From Mumia xiangluensis (GTDB lineage: Bacteria > Actinomycetota > Actinomycetes > Propionibacteriales > Nocardioidaceae): a DNA stretch of 64,000 nt. The notes below the pieces were generated by a model. It was not told where the DNA came from. It made no database searches and worked only from the letters and a program-made list of their open reading frames with translations. Of the stretch, positions 39,024 through 47,610 are shown one piece after another; the stretch's first letter is position 1; every line of letters begins with the position of its first letter. The stretch lies in contig NZ_WJYO01000004.1 of the NCBI RefSeq assembly GCF_010994095.1, forward strand, positions 248,001 to 312,000, read 5' to 3'. The position numbers were made by a program, and so were the translations under genes.

Positions 39024-40003
39024 CGGACCAGCTCCTTCTTCGTGTCGGTGGGGGAGGCGGCGGTGTCCCTGGACGTCGGCGTCCCGGTGAGAGCGAAGAA
39101 CACCTCGTCCAGGTCGGGGAGGGCGAGCGAGAGCTCGGCGACCGCGATGCCGCGGGCGTCGAGGTCGCGTACGACGGTGGTGAGCACGCGGTCGTCCTCC
39201 ACCGGCACCGCGACCGTGCCCTTCGCGGGCTCGTCGGTCGGCCGCCCGGCGATGCCGGTCAGCAGCGCGGCGACGTCGCCGAGGTCGCGCGGGTCGACGG
39301 GACGGACCTGGAGCGTCCGCCCGCCGACGAGGGCCTTGAGCTCGTGCGGGGTGCCCTCGGCGATCACACGACCGTGGTCGATGACCGAGATCCGGTCGGC
39401 GAGGGCGTCGGCCTCCTCGAGGTACTGGGTGGTGAGCAGGACACTCGTCCCTGCCTGGGTCAGGCCACGCACCACGTTCCACATGTCGTCGCGCTTGCTC
39501 GGGTCGAGGCCGGTCGTCGGCTCGTCGAGGAAGATCACCTGCGGGCGTCCGACGAGGCTCGCCGCGAGGTCGAGGCGGCGACGCATGCCGCCGGAGTAGG
39601 TGCCGGCGCGGCGGTCGGCGGCATCGGTCAGGCCGAACTGGTCGAGGAGCTCGACGGCGCGAGCGGCGGCGTCGCGGCGGGGGAGGTCGAGGAGGCGACC
39701 GACGAGGACGAGGTTCTCTCGTCCGGTCAGCGCCTCGTCCACCGACGCGTACTGGCCCGTGAGGCCGATCGCGCGCCGGACCTCGCTCGGCTGGCGCGCC
39801 ACGTCGTACCCGGCGACGGTCGCGTGGCCGGAGTCGGCGCGCAGCAGGGTCGCGAGCACGCGGACGGCGGTGGTCTTGCCGGCTCCGTTCGGCCCGAGGA
39901 CGCCGAGCACGGTGCCCTCGGGCACGGCGAGGTCGACGCCTGCCAGAGCCTGGGTGTCTCCGAAGCGCTTGGTGAGCCCTTCGGCGTAGATCGCATCGTT
40001 CAT
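39020..40003 (-). CDS. ABC-2 transporter ATPase (DrrA-like)
   Basis: 327 residues. Walker A GPNGAGKTT, signature YSGGMRRRLD, Walker B VIFLDEPTTGLD and H-loop LLTTQYLEEAD (Gln-Tyr in place of His) are visible. The C-terminal 90 residues are the DrrA-type extension that contacts the permease. It is preceded by a GntR regulator gene on the same strand and a set of direct repeats in the gap. Confidence 0.94.
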   Translation of the reverse strand: MNDAIYAEGLTKRFGDTQALAGVDLAVPEGTVLGVLGPNGAGKTTAVRVLATLLRADSGHATVAGYDVARQPSEVRRAIGLTGQYASVDEALTGRENLVLVGRLLDLPRRDAAARAVELLDQFGLTDAADRRAGTYSGGMRRRLDLAASLVGRPQVIFLDEPTTGLDPSKRDDMWNVVRGLTQAGTSVLLTTQYLEEADALADRISVIDHGRVIAEGTPHELKALVGGRTLQVRPVDPRDLGDVAALLTGIAGRPTDEPAKGTVAVPVEDDRVLTTVVRDLDARGIAVAELSLALPDLDEVFFALTGTPTSRDTAASPTDTKKELVR

Positions 40004-40035
40004 GCCTCTACGGTGCGGGGGCGCGCTGTCGCAGC

Positions 40036-40100
40036 GCTGTCAGCGCGCTGACAGCCGGGACGGCGGGCTGACAGCCGGGACCGGCGCCGCTGACAGCCGG
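40036..40100. promoter_or_regulatory. Direct repeats and palindrome upstream of ABC exporter operon
   Basis: GCTGACAGCCGG occurs three times (40047, 40067, 40089; period 20 and 22), about two helical turns apart. The first copy also forms a perfect palindrome with arms GCTGTCAGC and GCTGACAGC at 40036-40055. The array fills the 97-base gap between the GntR gene and the ABC operon and is the obvious candidate operator for that GntR protein. Confidence 0.6.
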
Positions 40101-40460
40101 TTAAGGCCAGCGGTCCTCGACCATCCTGATCGCCTCCGTGCGAGCGATCCCGAGCCGGCGCTGCTCCGCGACGTACGTGTCCGCGGCGCCCGCCGCGGCG
40201 GCGGCGATGTCGTCGGGCAGCGCCCGCGAGCGGATGAACGTGCCACGGCGGCCGAGCGCCTCGAGGACACCCTCGGCCTCGAGGGCGCGATAGGCCTTCG
40301 CGACGGTGTTGACGGCGATGTTCAGGTCCTCGGCCAGTGCTCGCACCGTCGGGATGCGAGAACCTGGGCCGAGCGTTCCGTCGGCCGCCTGCGACGCGAT
40401 CTGCCGGCGCAGCTGCTCGTACGGCGGCTCGCTCGCGTCGTGGTCGATGACGATGCGCAA
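40101..40460 (-). CDS. GntR-family regulator, YtrA type
   Basis: 119 residues: a winged helix (PPYEQLRRQIASQAADGTLG, then RIPTVRALAEDLNIAVNTVA) with only a short helical C-terminus, as in the YtrA subfamily that controls ABC exporters. It starts with TTG 40460, AGGAGG 8 bases upstream; no better start exists. Placed directly before the DrrAB-like operon on the same strand, it is very probably its repressor. Confidence 0.9.
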   Translation of the reverse strand: MRIVIDHDASEPPYEQLRRQIASQAADGTLGPGSRIPTVRALAEDLNIAVNTVAKAYRALEAEGVLEALGRRGTFIRSRALPDDIAAAAAGAADTYVAEQRRLGIARTEAIRMVEDRWP

Positions 40461-40581
40461 AGTGGGCGCCTCCTAGGTCGTCGAGGGAGCTCGTGCCCCC
40501 TATTTCAGGGTATGTCGTCGTTCATGACGGTGTGCCGCATTGCATCGGTACGTCGTGGTCGGGGATGTCCTTGGGCACCCG

Positions 40582-40595
40582 TAGGCTGGACCACG
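40582..40595 (+). promoter_or_regulatory. -10 box for leaderless pcrA
   Basis: TAGGCT at 40582-40587, 8 bases, then ATG 40596. There is no ribosome site. Confidence 0.55.
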
Positions 40596-43010
40596 ATGAG
40601 CCTCCCGTTTCCCGTGCCCGCAGACCGGATGCCCGGTGGCGTGCGCCCAGCCGACGCCCGCACGTCGCCCGCGCTCCCAGACAGCGGTGGAGGCGGACAC
40701 GACCGCCCGAGCGACGAGGAGATCCAGGCACGCCGAGAGGCCCAGGCGGAGCGCCTCCTCGAAGGGCTCAACGAGCCGCAGCGTGCTGCCGTCACGCACA
40801 CGGGTGGGCCGCTGCTGGTCGTCGCCGGCGCAGGCTCAGGCAAGACGCGGGTGCTGACCCGCCGCATCGCGTGGATGATCTCCCAGCACCGTGTCCACCC
40901 GGGCTCGATCCTGGCGATCACCTTCACCAACAAGGCCGCGGCCGAGATGAGGGACCGCGTCGCCGACCTCGTCGGCCCCCGTGCCCGACTGATGTGGGTC
41001 TCGACCTTCCACTCGGCGTGCGTCCGCATCCTCCGCAAGGAGGCTCAGCGCTTCGGCTACACGTCGACGTTCACGATCTACGACGCCGCCGACTCCAAGC
41101 GGCTGATGACACAGGTCTGCCGCGACCTGGAGCTTGACCCCAAGCGGTTCCCGCCGCGCGGGGTGCTCAACTGGGTGTCCAACCAGAAGAACGAGCTCGT
41201 CGACCACGAGGCCGCGGCGACGCAGGCGCACAACGACACCGAGCGTGCGTACGCGAACGCCTACTCGACGTACCAGGAGCGCTTGCGCGCCTCGAACGCG
41301 ATGGACTTCGACGACCTGATCATGGGCACCGTCCACCTCTTCCAGGCGTTCCCCGACGTGGCCGACGTGTATCGCCGGCGGTTCCGCCACGTGCTCGTCG
41401 ACGAGTACCAGGACACCAACCACGCCCAGTACGTCCTCATCCGCGAGCTGTGCACCGAGCCTGACTCGGACCTGCTCGTGGTCGGCGACTCGGACCAGTC
41501 GATCTACGCGTTCCGCGGGGCCAACATCCGCAACATCCTGGAGTTCGAGGCCGACTTCCCGACGGCGACCACGATCCTCCTCGAGCAGAACTACCGATCG
41601 ACCCAGTCGATCCTCGATGCCGCCAACGCCGTGATCTCCCGCAACGCCGGCCGCAAGAAGAAGAACCTCTGGTCGGCGCAGGGCACCGGCGAGCCGATCG
41701 TCGGCTACGTGGCCGACGACGAGCACTCGGAAGCCCAGTACGTCGCCGACGAGGTGGACCGCCTCGGTGACGAGGGTCTCGCGAAACCGTCCGACGTCGC
41801 CGTCTTCTACCGCACCAACGCGCAGTCGCGTGTCTTCGAAGAGGTGTTCATCCGGGTCGGCCTCCCGTACCGCGTCGTGGGCGGCGTCCGGTTCTACGAG
41901 CGCAAGGAGATCAAGGACGCCATCGCGTACCTCCGCGTGCTCGTCAACCCCGCAGACGCGGTCTCCCTCCGGCGGATCCTCAACACCCCCAAGCGTGGCA
42001 TCGGCGAGCGCGCCGAGGCTGTCGTCGGCGCGTACGCAGACCGGCTCCGTATCACGTTCTGGGAGGCCTTGCAGCGCGCCGAGGAGGCCCCCGGCATCGC
42101 GACACGCTCGCTGAAGCAGATCGCCGGTTTCGTCGAGACGATCACCGGGCTCCAGGAGATGGCGGCGACAGGCGAGCCGGTGGACGTCGTCATCGAGGCG
42201 ACGCTGGCGCGGTCCGGTTATCTCGACGAGCTCGAGAACAGCACCGACCCGCAGGACGAGGCACGCGTCGAGAACCTCGCCGAGCTGGTCGCCGTCGCCC
42301 GCGAGTTCGTCTCCGACGCCGCGACGCTCGCCGAGCCGACCGACGTCGATGCCGACATCGATGACGACGTGGTGCTCGAGCCGGGGTCGGTGGCTGCGTT
42401 CCTCGAGCGCGTGTCGCTCGTCGCCGACGCTGACTCCATCCCGGACTCCGGCGACGGCATGGTGACCCTGATGACGCTGCACACGGCCAAGGGGCTCGAG
42501 TTCCCGGTCGTGTTCCTCACGGGCCTCGAGGAGTCGGTGTTCCCGCACATGCGCTCGCTGGGCGACCCCAAGGAGCTCGAGGAGGAGCGCCGCATCGCCT
42601 ACGTCGGGCTGACCCGGGCCGAGCAGCGGCTCTACGTCACCCGTGCGCTGGTGCGTTCCGCCTGGGGTGCACCGTCGCACAACCCGGCGTCACGCTTTCT
42701 CGACGAGATCCCCGAGGAGCTCGTCGACTGGAAGCGCACCCAGGCCGACACCGCCACGTGGTCCGGCGGTTACCTCCCCCGCCGCACCTCCGCCGCGCCG
42801 CTGCGGGCGGCATCCGCCGACCGTGCGAGCAAGGCCGGGCGCGACGTGCCGAGCCTCTCCCCGGGCGACCGTGTCACGCACGACGCGTTCGGGCTGGGCA
42901 CGGTGGTGGCGCTCGAAGGCGTCGGTGACCGCGCGGTGGCGTCTGTCGACTTCGGCTCCGAGGGCGTCAAGCGTCTGCTGCTCCGTTACGCACCCGTCGA
43001 GAAGATCTGA
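40596..43010 (+). CDS. pcrA: ATP-dependent DNA helicase PcrA/UvrD1
   Basis: 804 residues of helicase superfamily 1A. It unwinds DNA 3'-to-5' in nucleotide excision repair and clears proteins from DNA. Walker A VVAGAGSGKTRVLTRRI, motif II VDEYQDTNHAQY, motif III GDSDQSIYAFRGA, and motif V/VI segments MTLHTAKGLEFPVVF and RRIAYVGLTRAEQRLY are intact. The C-terminus has the Tudor-like domain (VTHDAFGLGTVVALEG) that binds RNA polymerase in PcrA. An N-terminal extension of about 45 residues is disordered. It precedes M23-sucCD as in M. tuberculosis (uvrD1). Confidence 0.96.
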   Translation: MSLPFPVPADRMPGGVRPADARTSPALPDSGGGGHDRPSDEEIQARREAQAERLLEGLNEPQRAAVTHTGGPLLVVAGAGSGKTRVLTRRIAWMISQHRVHPGSILAITFTNKAAAEMRDRVADLVGPRARLMWVSTFHSACVRILRKEAQRFGYTSTFTIYDAADSKRLMTQVCRDLELDPKRFPPRGVLNWVSNQKNELVDHEAAATQAHNDTERAYANAYSTYQERLRASNAMDFDDLIMGTVHLFQAFPDVADVYRRRFRHVLVDEYQDTNHAQYVLIRELCTEPDSDLLVVGDSDQSIYAFRGANIRNILEFEADFPTATTILLEQNYRSTQSILDAANAVISRNAGRKKKNLWSAQGTGEPIVGYVADDEHSEAQYVADEVDRLGDEGLAKPSDVAVFYRTNAQSRVFEEVFIRVGLPYRVVGGVRFYERKEIKDAIAYLRVLVNPADAVSLRRILNTPKRGIGERAEAVVGAYADRLRITFWEALQRAEEAPGIATRSLKQIAGFVETITGLQEMAATGEPVDVVIEATLARSGYLDELENSTDPQDEARVENLAELVAVAREFVSDAATLAEPTDVDADIDDDVVLEPGSVAAFLERVSLVADADSIPDSGDGMVTLMTLHTAKGLEFPVVFLTGLEESVFPHMRSLGDPKELEEERRIAYVGLTRAEQRLYVTRALVRSAWGAPSHNPASRFLDEIPEELVDWKRTQADTATWSGGYLPRRTSAAPLRAASADRASKAGRDVPSLSPGDRVTHDAFGLGTVVALEGVGDRAVASVDFGSEGVKRLLLRYAPVEKI

Positions 43011-43039
43011 CCGGGTCACCGGGGGGCAAACCCAGGGGA

Positions 43040-43061
43040 CGACGGCCCCGGAAGGCCGTCG
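43040..43061. terminator. Hairpin terminator between pcrA and M23 peptidase
   Basis: 8-bp arms CGACGGCC and GGCCGTCG around CCGGAA, between convergent genes. Confidence 0.5.
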
Positions 43062-43062
43062 G

Positions 43063-44259
43063 TCAGGGGTTGACGAAGTGCTCGCGCAGCGCGACGAGCG
43101 GGTCGATCGGGGTGTCGGGGGTCGGCCGGACCTCGAGGTGGAGGTGGGGACCAGTCACGTTGCCGGTCGATCCGACGTAGCCGACGAGGTCACCCGGCTC
43201 CACGGCGTCACCGACGCTGACGGTGACCGACGACTGGTGGCAGTACCACAGCTGCGTCCCGTCCTCGAGGGTGAGCACGGTCTTGTTGCCGTACGCGCCG
43301 TCGTAGCCGGTGCTCGTGATGGTGCCGCGGGCGATCGCGACCAAGCGCGTGCCGGAGGGGGCCGCGAAGTCGAGGCCGGTGTGCACCGTCGACCACAACG
43401 AGCTCGACTGCCCGAAGCGTGCCGTCAGACGGTAGCCGGTGAGCGGGATGACCCACTGGCGCTTCTTGATCTCCTTCGAGCGCGCCTCGGTCTTGTTGGC
43501 GAGCTGCGCGAGCGACGACGACATCTGCGCCGCCTGCTGCTCGGCCTGCTTGTCGAGGAGGGCGCGGTCGAAGTCGCGGGTCACGTCGACGTTGCTGGGG
43601 TCGTAGCGCGACTCGGCGGTGCCGGCAGCGGCATCCGCGGCGACGGGCACGAAGTCGGCCGTCTCCATCACCGGCGGCTTCGCCGACGACATCGCGACGG
43701 CGCCGACCCCGGCGAGGACGAGCGCTGCGGCTCCGACGACGGCGGGGGTCGGCAGTCCGGGGAACCGGCGCGTCTTGGTGCGGGCGCTGCGCGAGCCGGG
43801 CGGCGTCGCGCGGCGCGGGGCCCGCAGCTCGCCCGAGCGGCGCTCGGTCACGGTGGTGTGGTCGGAGACTGCGTCGATCGTGGCCGTGGCATCGGCGGGG
43901 ATCGGGGGGAGCTCTGCGGCGCGACGGCCACGGTAAGGCTCGGCGGGGGTGCTCTGGCGGGCTGCGCTCCTGGGAGCGGTGCTCTCGCGGCTGGTGGACG
44001 TCGTGCGTCCGGGGTGCTCAGGTCGGGCGTGGTGCGAGGTGGCGGCGGAGCTGGCTCTCGTGTCCGCCTGCGGGTCGGCGGTCAGCGGGGGGCTGACCTC
44101 GGTATGTGAGGAGAAGGTTGCTGTCTCGTCGGCGGGGGAGGCCGGTCGGCCTGCGACCCTGCGGCCGGTGGTGCTGGTGGCGTCGGCGGCTTCCGTCACC
44201 CGCGAGCTGCCCTTCTTGGGCTTCTCGGCGCGGCGCTTGGGCGCGGGGCGCGACGTCAT
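43063..44259 (-). CDS. Membrane-anchored M23 (LytM-type) peptidoglycan endopeptidase
   Basis: 398 residues. A long basic, Ser/Thr/Pro/Ala-rich cytoplasmic segment (1-165), one membrane helix (about 171-190), a coiled coil (about 228-266), then an M23 domain outside the cell. Zinc ligands are present: His293 and Asp297 in HTGLD and His374 in HLHLEV. It is therefore probably an active Gly-Gly or DD-type cell-wall hydrolase. The same position (after uvrD1, before sucC, opposite strand) is held by Rv0950c in M. tuberculosis. A perfect CRP-like site lies 176 bases upstream. Confidence 0.92.
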   Translation of the reverse strand: MTSRPAPKRRAEKPKKGSSRVTEAADATSTTGRRVAGRPASPADETATFSSHTEVSPPLTADPQADTRASSAATSHHARPEHPGRTTSTSRESTAPRSAARQSTPAEPYRGRRAAELPPIPADATATIDAVSDHTTVTERRSGELRAPRRATPPGSRSARTKTRRFPGLPTPAVVGAAALVLAGVGAVAMSSAKPPVMETADFVPVAADAAAGTAESRYDPSNVDVTRDFDRALLDKQAEQQAAQMSSSLAQLANKTEARSKEIKKRQWVIPLTGYRLTARFGQSSSLWSTVHTGLDFAAPSGTRLVAIARGTITSTGYDGAYGNKTVLTLEDGTQLWYCHQSSVTVSVGDAVEPGDLVGYVGSTGNVTGPHLHLEVRPTPDTPIDPLVALREHFVNP

Positions 44260-44434
44260 GCAGTGACCTCCAGTAGTGGACTAGCGGTTGTCGACCCTAG
44301 CGGAAGCGCCCCCGTTACCGAAGGGAGACAACTGGTCCAGGGTCCAGCATGTTGGACGGTTGGTCAAGGTCCCGTGGTGAGGCCCCCGTGGTTCCAGGCG
44401 TGTCGGCTGTTTCCGATCCACTCACGGGTCCGCG

Positions 44435-44450
44435 TGTGAGTCGGGTCACA
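44435..44450. promoter_or_regulatory. Perfect CRP/GlxR consensus site upstream of M23 peptidase
   Basis: TGTGA-N6-TCACA with exact consensus half-sites. It overlaps the last codons of the alpha/beta hydrolase gene and lies at the start of the 186-base gap (44260-44445) before the M23 start. The rest of the gap has a ribosome site (GGAGGT) near the M23 start and nothing else that is clear. Confidence 0.65.
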
Positions 44451-45351
44451 GACCGGACGGTGCAGTCACGGCCGCCCGTACGGCGGCGACGACCTCCTCG
44501 GGGCGCAGCCACGGAAGCCAGTGCCCGGCGTCGACCTCACGCCGGACCAGGTTCGGGACGTGCTCCTCCAGCCCCTCGTACAGCGACGGCGAGAGAAAGT
44601 CGTCCCGGAGGGCGACGACCAGGGTGACGGGGACGTGCGTCCTCTCCGGCAGCGGTGCGGAGGCCGACCGGAAGGCGTTCGCGCGGTACAGGTTGATCCC
44701 GTGGGCGGCGTCGCGGGCGAGGGAGTCCGACCAGTGGCCGTCCTCCAGGCCCTGCGACCGCGTGAGCGCACGCCGTACGACGCCGGTCGCCCGCCGGACG
44801 ACCAGCTCGGGAAGGTGAGGGACCTGGAAGGCCAGGATGTACCAGGACTTCGACAGCTGGCCGGCCAGCCGACGCCAGCGGCGCTCACGGGCACTGCGGC
44901 GCAGGTAGGCGCCGTACAGGCGCAGGTCGGGTCCGCTGATCGACACGAACGAGGCGATGCGCCCACGGAGCCGCGGGTCGTCGGCCGACGCGAAGACGGC
45001 CGACCACAGCTGGACCGAGCCCCAGTCGTGCCCGACGAGATGGACGGCGCCGCCGTCGGGGCGTACGGCGTCGAGCACGGCGACCAGGTCGTCGACGAGG
45101 CGCTCGACCCGGTACGCCGAGCGTCCCTCGGGCGCAGTCGACCGACCGGCGCCGCGGACGTCGTACGTGACCACGTCGAGATCCTGGAGCTGCGGCACGA
45201 CGCGGTCCCACACCCGGTGGTTGTCCGGATAGCCGTGGACGAGGACGACCGTGGGGCCCGACGGGGTGCCGGACCGGTTCACCGAGAGGGTCGCGCCGCG
45301 GGAAGGCACACTGAGGGCGGAGACACTGGCGGCTGCGCTGTCGTCGACCAT
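44446..45351 (-). CDS. Alpha/beta-fold hydrolase, epoxide-hydrolase-like
   Basis: 301 residues. The oxyanion loop VHGYPDN (HGxP), the nucleophile elbow GHDWGS with Asp as nucleophile, and the C-terminal catalytic His in [10 protein letters not shown] are intact. An Asp nucleophile with HGxP points to epoxide hydrolase or haloalkane dehalogenase. A cap domain lies between about residues 140 and 220. Substrate unknown. It sits between sucC (divergent) and the M23 gene and is not part of the conserved mycobacterial order. Confidence 0.87.
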   Translation of the reverse strand: MVDDSAAASVSALSVPSRGATLSVNRSGTPSGPTVVLVHGYPDNHRVWDRVVPQLQDLDVVTYDVRGAGRSTAPEGRSAYRVERLVDDLVAVLDAVRPDGGAVHLVGHDWGSVQLWSAVFASADDPRLRGRIASFVSISGPDLRLYGAYLRRSARERRWRRLAGQLSKSWYILAFQVPHLPELVVRRATGVVRRALTRSQGLEDGHWSDSLARDAAHGINLYRANAFRSASAPLPERTHVPVTLVVALRDDFLSPSLYEGLEEHVPNLVRREVDAGHWLPWLRPEEVVAAVRAAVTAPSGL

Positions 45352-45363
45352 GCGCGGATGGTA
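45352..45363 (-). promoter_or_regulatory. -10 box for leaderless alpha/beta hydrolase
   Basis: On the minus strand TACCAT (45363-45358), 6 bases, then ATG at 45351. Confidence 0.6.
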
Positions 45364-45383
45364 GCCCGCCCACCCCGTGGCCT

Positions 45384-45409
45384 TGTGACCAGGATCACGG
45401 GACTACAGT
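45384..45409 (+). promoter_or_regulatory. sucC promoter with CRP/GlxR-like site
   Basis: TGTGA-N6-TCACG at 45384-45399, followed by a -10-like TACAGT at 45404-45409. The site covers the -35 position. The message would have a leader of about 40 bases with the ribosome site AAAGGA at 45441-45446. Confidence 0.55.
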
Positions 45410-45456
45410 CCAAAAGGTTGTACGGCAGCGTACCTGTACTAAAGGACGGCATCACC

Positions 45457-46620
45457 GTGGATCTCATGGAGTACCAAGCGAAGGAGCTCTTCGCCAAGCA
45501 CGGGGTTCCCGTGACGCTCGGCGTCGTGGCGAACACCCCCGAAGAGGCGCAGCAGGGCGCCGAAGACCTGGGTGGCGCAGTCGTCGTCAAGGCCCAGGTC
45601 AAGGCCGGTGGCCGTGGCAAGGCGGGCGGCGTCAAGTTCGCGCCGACTCCCGGCGAGGCACGCGACCGCGCTGAGGACATCCTCGGCATGGAGATCAAGG
45701 GACTCACGGTCAACCGTGTCCTGATCGCCCCCGCAGCCAGCATCGAGGACGAGTACTACTTCTCCTTCCTGCTCGACCGCGCGAACCGCCAGTACCTGTG
45801 CATCGCATCGGTCGAGGGTGGCGTCGAGATCGAGGAGGTCGCCAAGACCAACCCCGATGCCGTCAAGCAGATCCCGATCGACCCGGGCACCGGGGTCGAC
45901 GAGGCGAAGGCCCGCGCCATCGCGACCGAGGCCGCCTTCCCGGAGCCGGTCTTCGAGCAGGCCGTCACCATGATCCAGGCGCTGTGGAAGGTCTTCGTCG
46001 AAGAGGACGCCACGCTCGTCGAGGTCAACCCGCTCGCCCGTCTCGCGGGCGACAAGCTCGAGGCGCTCGACGGCAAGGTCTCGCTCGACGAGAACGCCGA
46101 GTTCCGTCACACCGAGCACGAGGAGTTCGTCGACAAGAGCGCGGAGAACCCGCTCGAGGCGAAGGCCAAGCAGCTCAACCTCAACTACGTCAAGCTCGAG
46201 GGCCAGGTCGGCATCATCGGCAACGGCGCGGGTCTGGTCATGTCGACGCTCGACGTCGTCGCGTACGCCGGTGAGGCGCACGGCGGTGTCAAGCCCGCCA
46301 ACTTCCTCGACATCGGCGGCGGCGCGAACGCCCAGGTGATGGCGAACGGCCTCGACGTGATCCTCGGCGATCCCGACGTCAAGGCCGTCTTCGTCAACGT
46401 CTTCGGTGGCATCACCGCCTGTGACGAGGTCGCCAACGGCATCGTCGGCGCACTGGACCTGCTGGGCGACACGGCGACCAAGCCGCTGGTCGTGCGTCTC
46501 GACGGCAACAACGTCGAGGTGGGTCGACAGATCCTCAACGAGCGCAACCACCCGCTGGTCACCCTCGTCGACACCATGGACGGCGCGGCCGACAAAGCCG
46601 CCGAGCTGGCGAACGCCTGA
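45457..46620 (+). CDS. sucC: Succinyl-CoA ligase, ADP/GDP-forming, beta subunit
   Basis: 387 residues. With SucD it converts succinyl-CoA to succinate in the TCA cycle with formation of ATP or GTP. The ATP-grasp domain contains [19 protein letters not shown] (near residues 45-63), and the C-terminal CoA-ligase fold includes [23 protein letters not shown] 45457 gives the family N-terminus [12 protein letters not shown], with AAAGGA about 10 bases upstream; ATG 45466 would cut three residues. It is 14 bases from sucD. Confidence 0.97.
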   Translation: MDLMEYQAKELFAKHGVPVTLGVVANTPEEAQQGAEDLGGAVVVKAQVKAGGRGKAGGVKFAPTPGEARDRAEDILGMEIKGLTVNRVLIAPAASIEDEYYFSFLLDRANRQYLCIASVEGGVEIEEVAKTNPDAVKQIPIDPGTGVDEAKARAIATEAAFPEPVFEQAVTMIQALWKVFVEEDATLVEVNPLARLAGDKLEALDGKVSLDENAEFRHTEHEEFVDKSAENPLEAKAKQLNLNYVKLEGQVGIIGNGAGLVMSTLDVVAYAGEAHGGVKPANFLDIGGGANAQVMANGLDVILGDPDVKAVFVNVFGGITACDEVANGIVGALDLLGDTATKPLVVRLDGNNVEVGRQILNERNHPLVTLVDTMDGAADKAAELANA

Positions 46621-46634
46621 GAGGGGACGAGGAC

Positions 46635-47528
46635 ATGTCCATCTACCTGAACAAGGACTCCAAGATCATCGTCCAGGGCATCACCGGCGGGATGGGTGCC
46701 AAGCACACCGCCCTGATGCTCGACGCGGGATCCAACATCGTCGGCGGTGTCAACGCCCGCAAGGCCGGCACCACCGTGACGCACACCAAGGCCGGCGCTG
46801 AGGTCGAGCTGCCGGTCTACGGCACCGTCGCCGAGGCGATGGCCGAGACCGGCGCCGACGTGTCCGTCGTCTTCGTGCCGCCGGCCTTCACCAAGGATGC
46901 CTGCGTCGAGGCGATCGACGCGGGCATCGGCTTGCTCGTCGTCATCACCGAGGGCGTCCCGGTCCAGGACACGGCCGAGGTCTGGTCGTACCTGCAGGGC
47001 AAGCAGACCCGGATGATCGGCCCGAACTGCCCCGGCATCATCACGCCGGAGGAGTCGCTGGCCGGCATCACGCCGCACACGATCGCGGGCAAGGGGCCGA
47101 TCGGCCTCGTGTCGAAGTCGGGCACGCTGACCTACCAGATGATGTACGAGCTGTCGGACTACGGCTTCTCGACCGCCATCGGCATCGGCGGCGACCCGAT
47201 CGTCGGCACCACGCACATCGATGCGCTCGAGGCCTTCGAGAACGACCCGGAGACCAAGGCGATCGTGATGATCGGCGAGATCGGTGGCGACGCCGAGGAG
47301 CGGGCCGCGGCCTACATCAAGGAGCACGTGACGAAGCCGGTCGTCGGCTACGTCGCAGGCTTCACGGCGCCCGAGGGCAAGACGATGGGCCACGCCGGCG
47401 CGATCGTCTCCGGCTCGTCGGGCACGGCCGAGGCCAAGAAGGAGGCCCTCGAGGCCGCCGGGGTCAAGGTCGGCAAGACGCCGTCCGAGACCGCGGAGCT
47501 CATGCGCGAGATCCTCAAGGCGCTCTGA
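46635..47528 (+). CDS. sucD: Succinyl-CoA ligase alpha subunit
   Basis: 297 residues. The CoA-binding domain ([19 protein letters not shown]) and the phospho-His in [12 protein letters not shown] are present, with GPNCPG in between. It forms the alpha2beta2 enzyme with SucC. The ribosome site is GAGGGGACGAGGAC. The last codons and stop are duplicated exactly in the next 15 bases, a harmless tandem copy outside the gene. Confidence 0.97.
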   Translation: MSIYLNKDSKIIVQGITGGMGAKHTALMLDAGSNIVGGVNARKAGTTVTHTKAGAEVELPVYGTVAEAMAETGADVSVVFVPPAFTKDACVEAIDAGIGLLVVITEGVPVQDTAEVWSYLQGKQTRMIGPNCPGIITPEESLAGITPHTIAGKGPIGLVSKSGTLTYQMMYELSDYGFSTAIGIGGDPIVGTTHIDALEAFENDPETKAIVMIGEIGGDAEERAAAYIKEHVTKPVVGYVAGFTAPEGKTMGHAGAIVSGSSGTAEAKKEALEAAGVKVGKTPSETAELMREILKAL

Positions 47529-47543
47529 CTCAAGGCGCTCTGA
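47514..47543 (+). repeat. 15-bp tandem duplication across the sucD stop codon
   Basis: CTCAAGGCGCTCTGA occurs twice in a row (47514-47528 and 47529-47543), each copy ending in TGA. The second copy is the same frame and works as a spare stop. Confidence 0.95.
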
Positions 47544-47558
47544 GCGGAACCTTGTACG

Positions 47559-47591
47559 AGGCGCCCCGACCGTTCATCGGTCGGGGCGCCT
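47559..47591. terminator. Hairpin terminator of sucCD
   Basis: 14-bp perfect arms AGGCGCCCCGACCG and CGGTCGGGGCGCCT with a TTCAT loop, followed by TCGCG. It lies between convergent genes and can serve both. Confidence 0.85.
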
Positions 47592-47610
47592 TCGCGTAGG
47601 GGCGGGTGAG

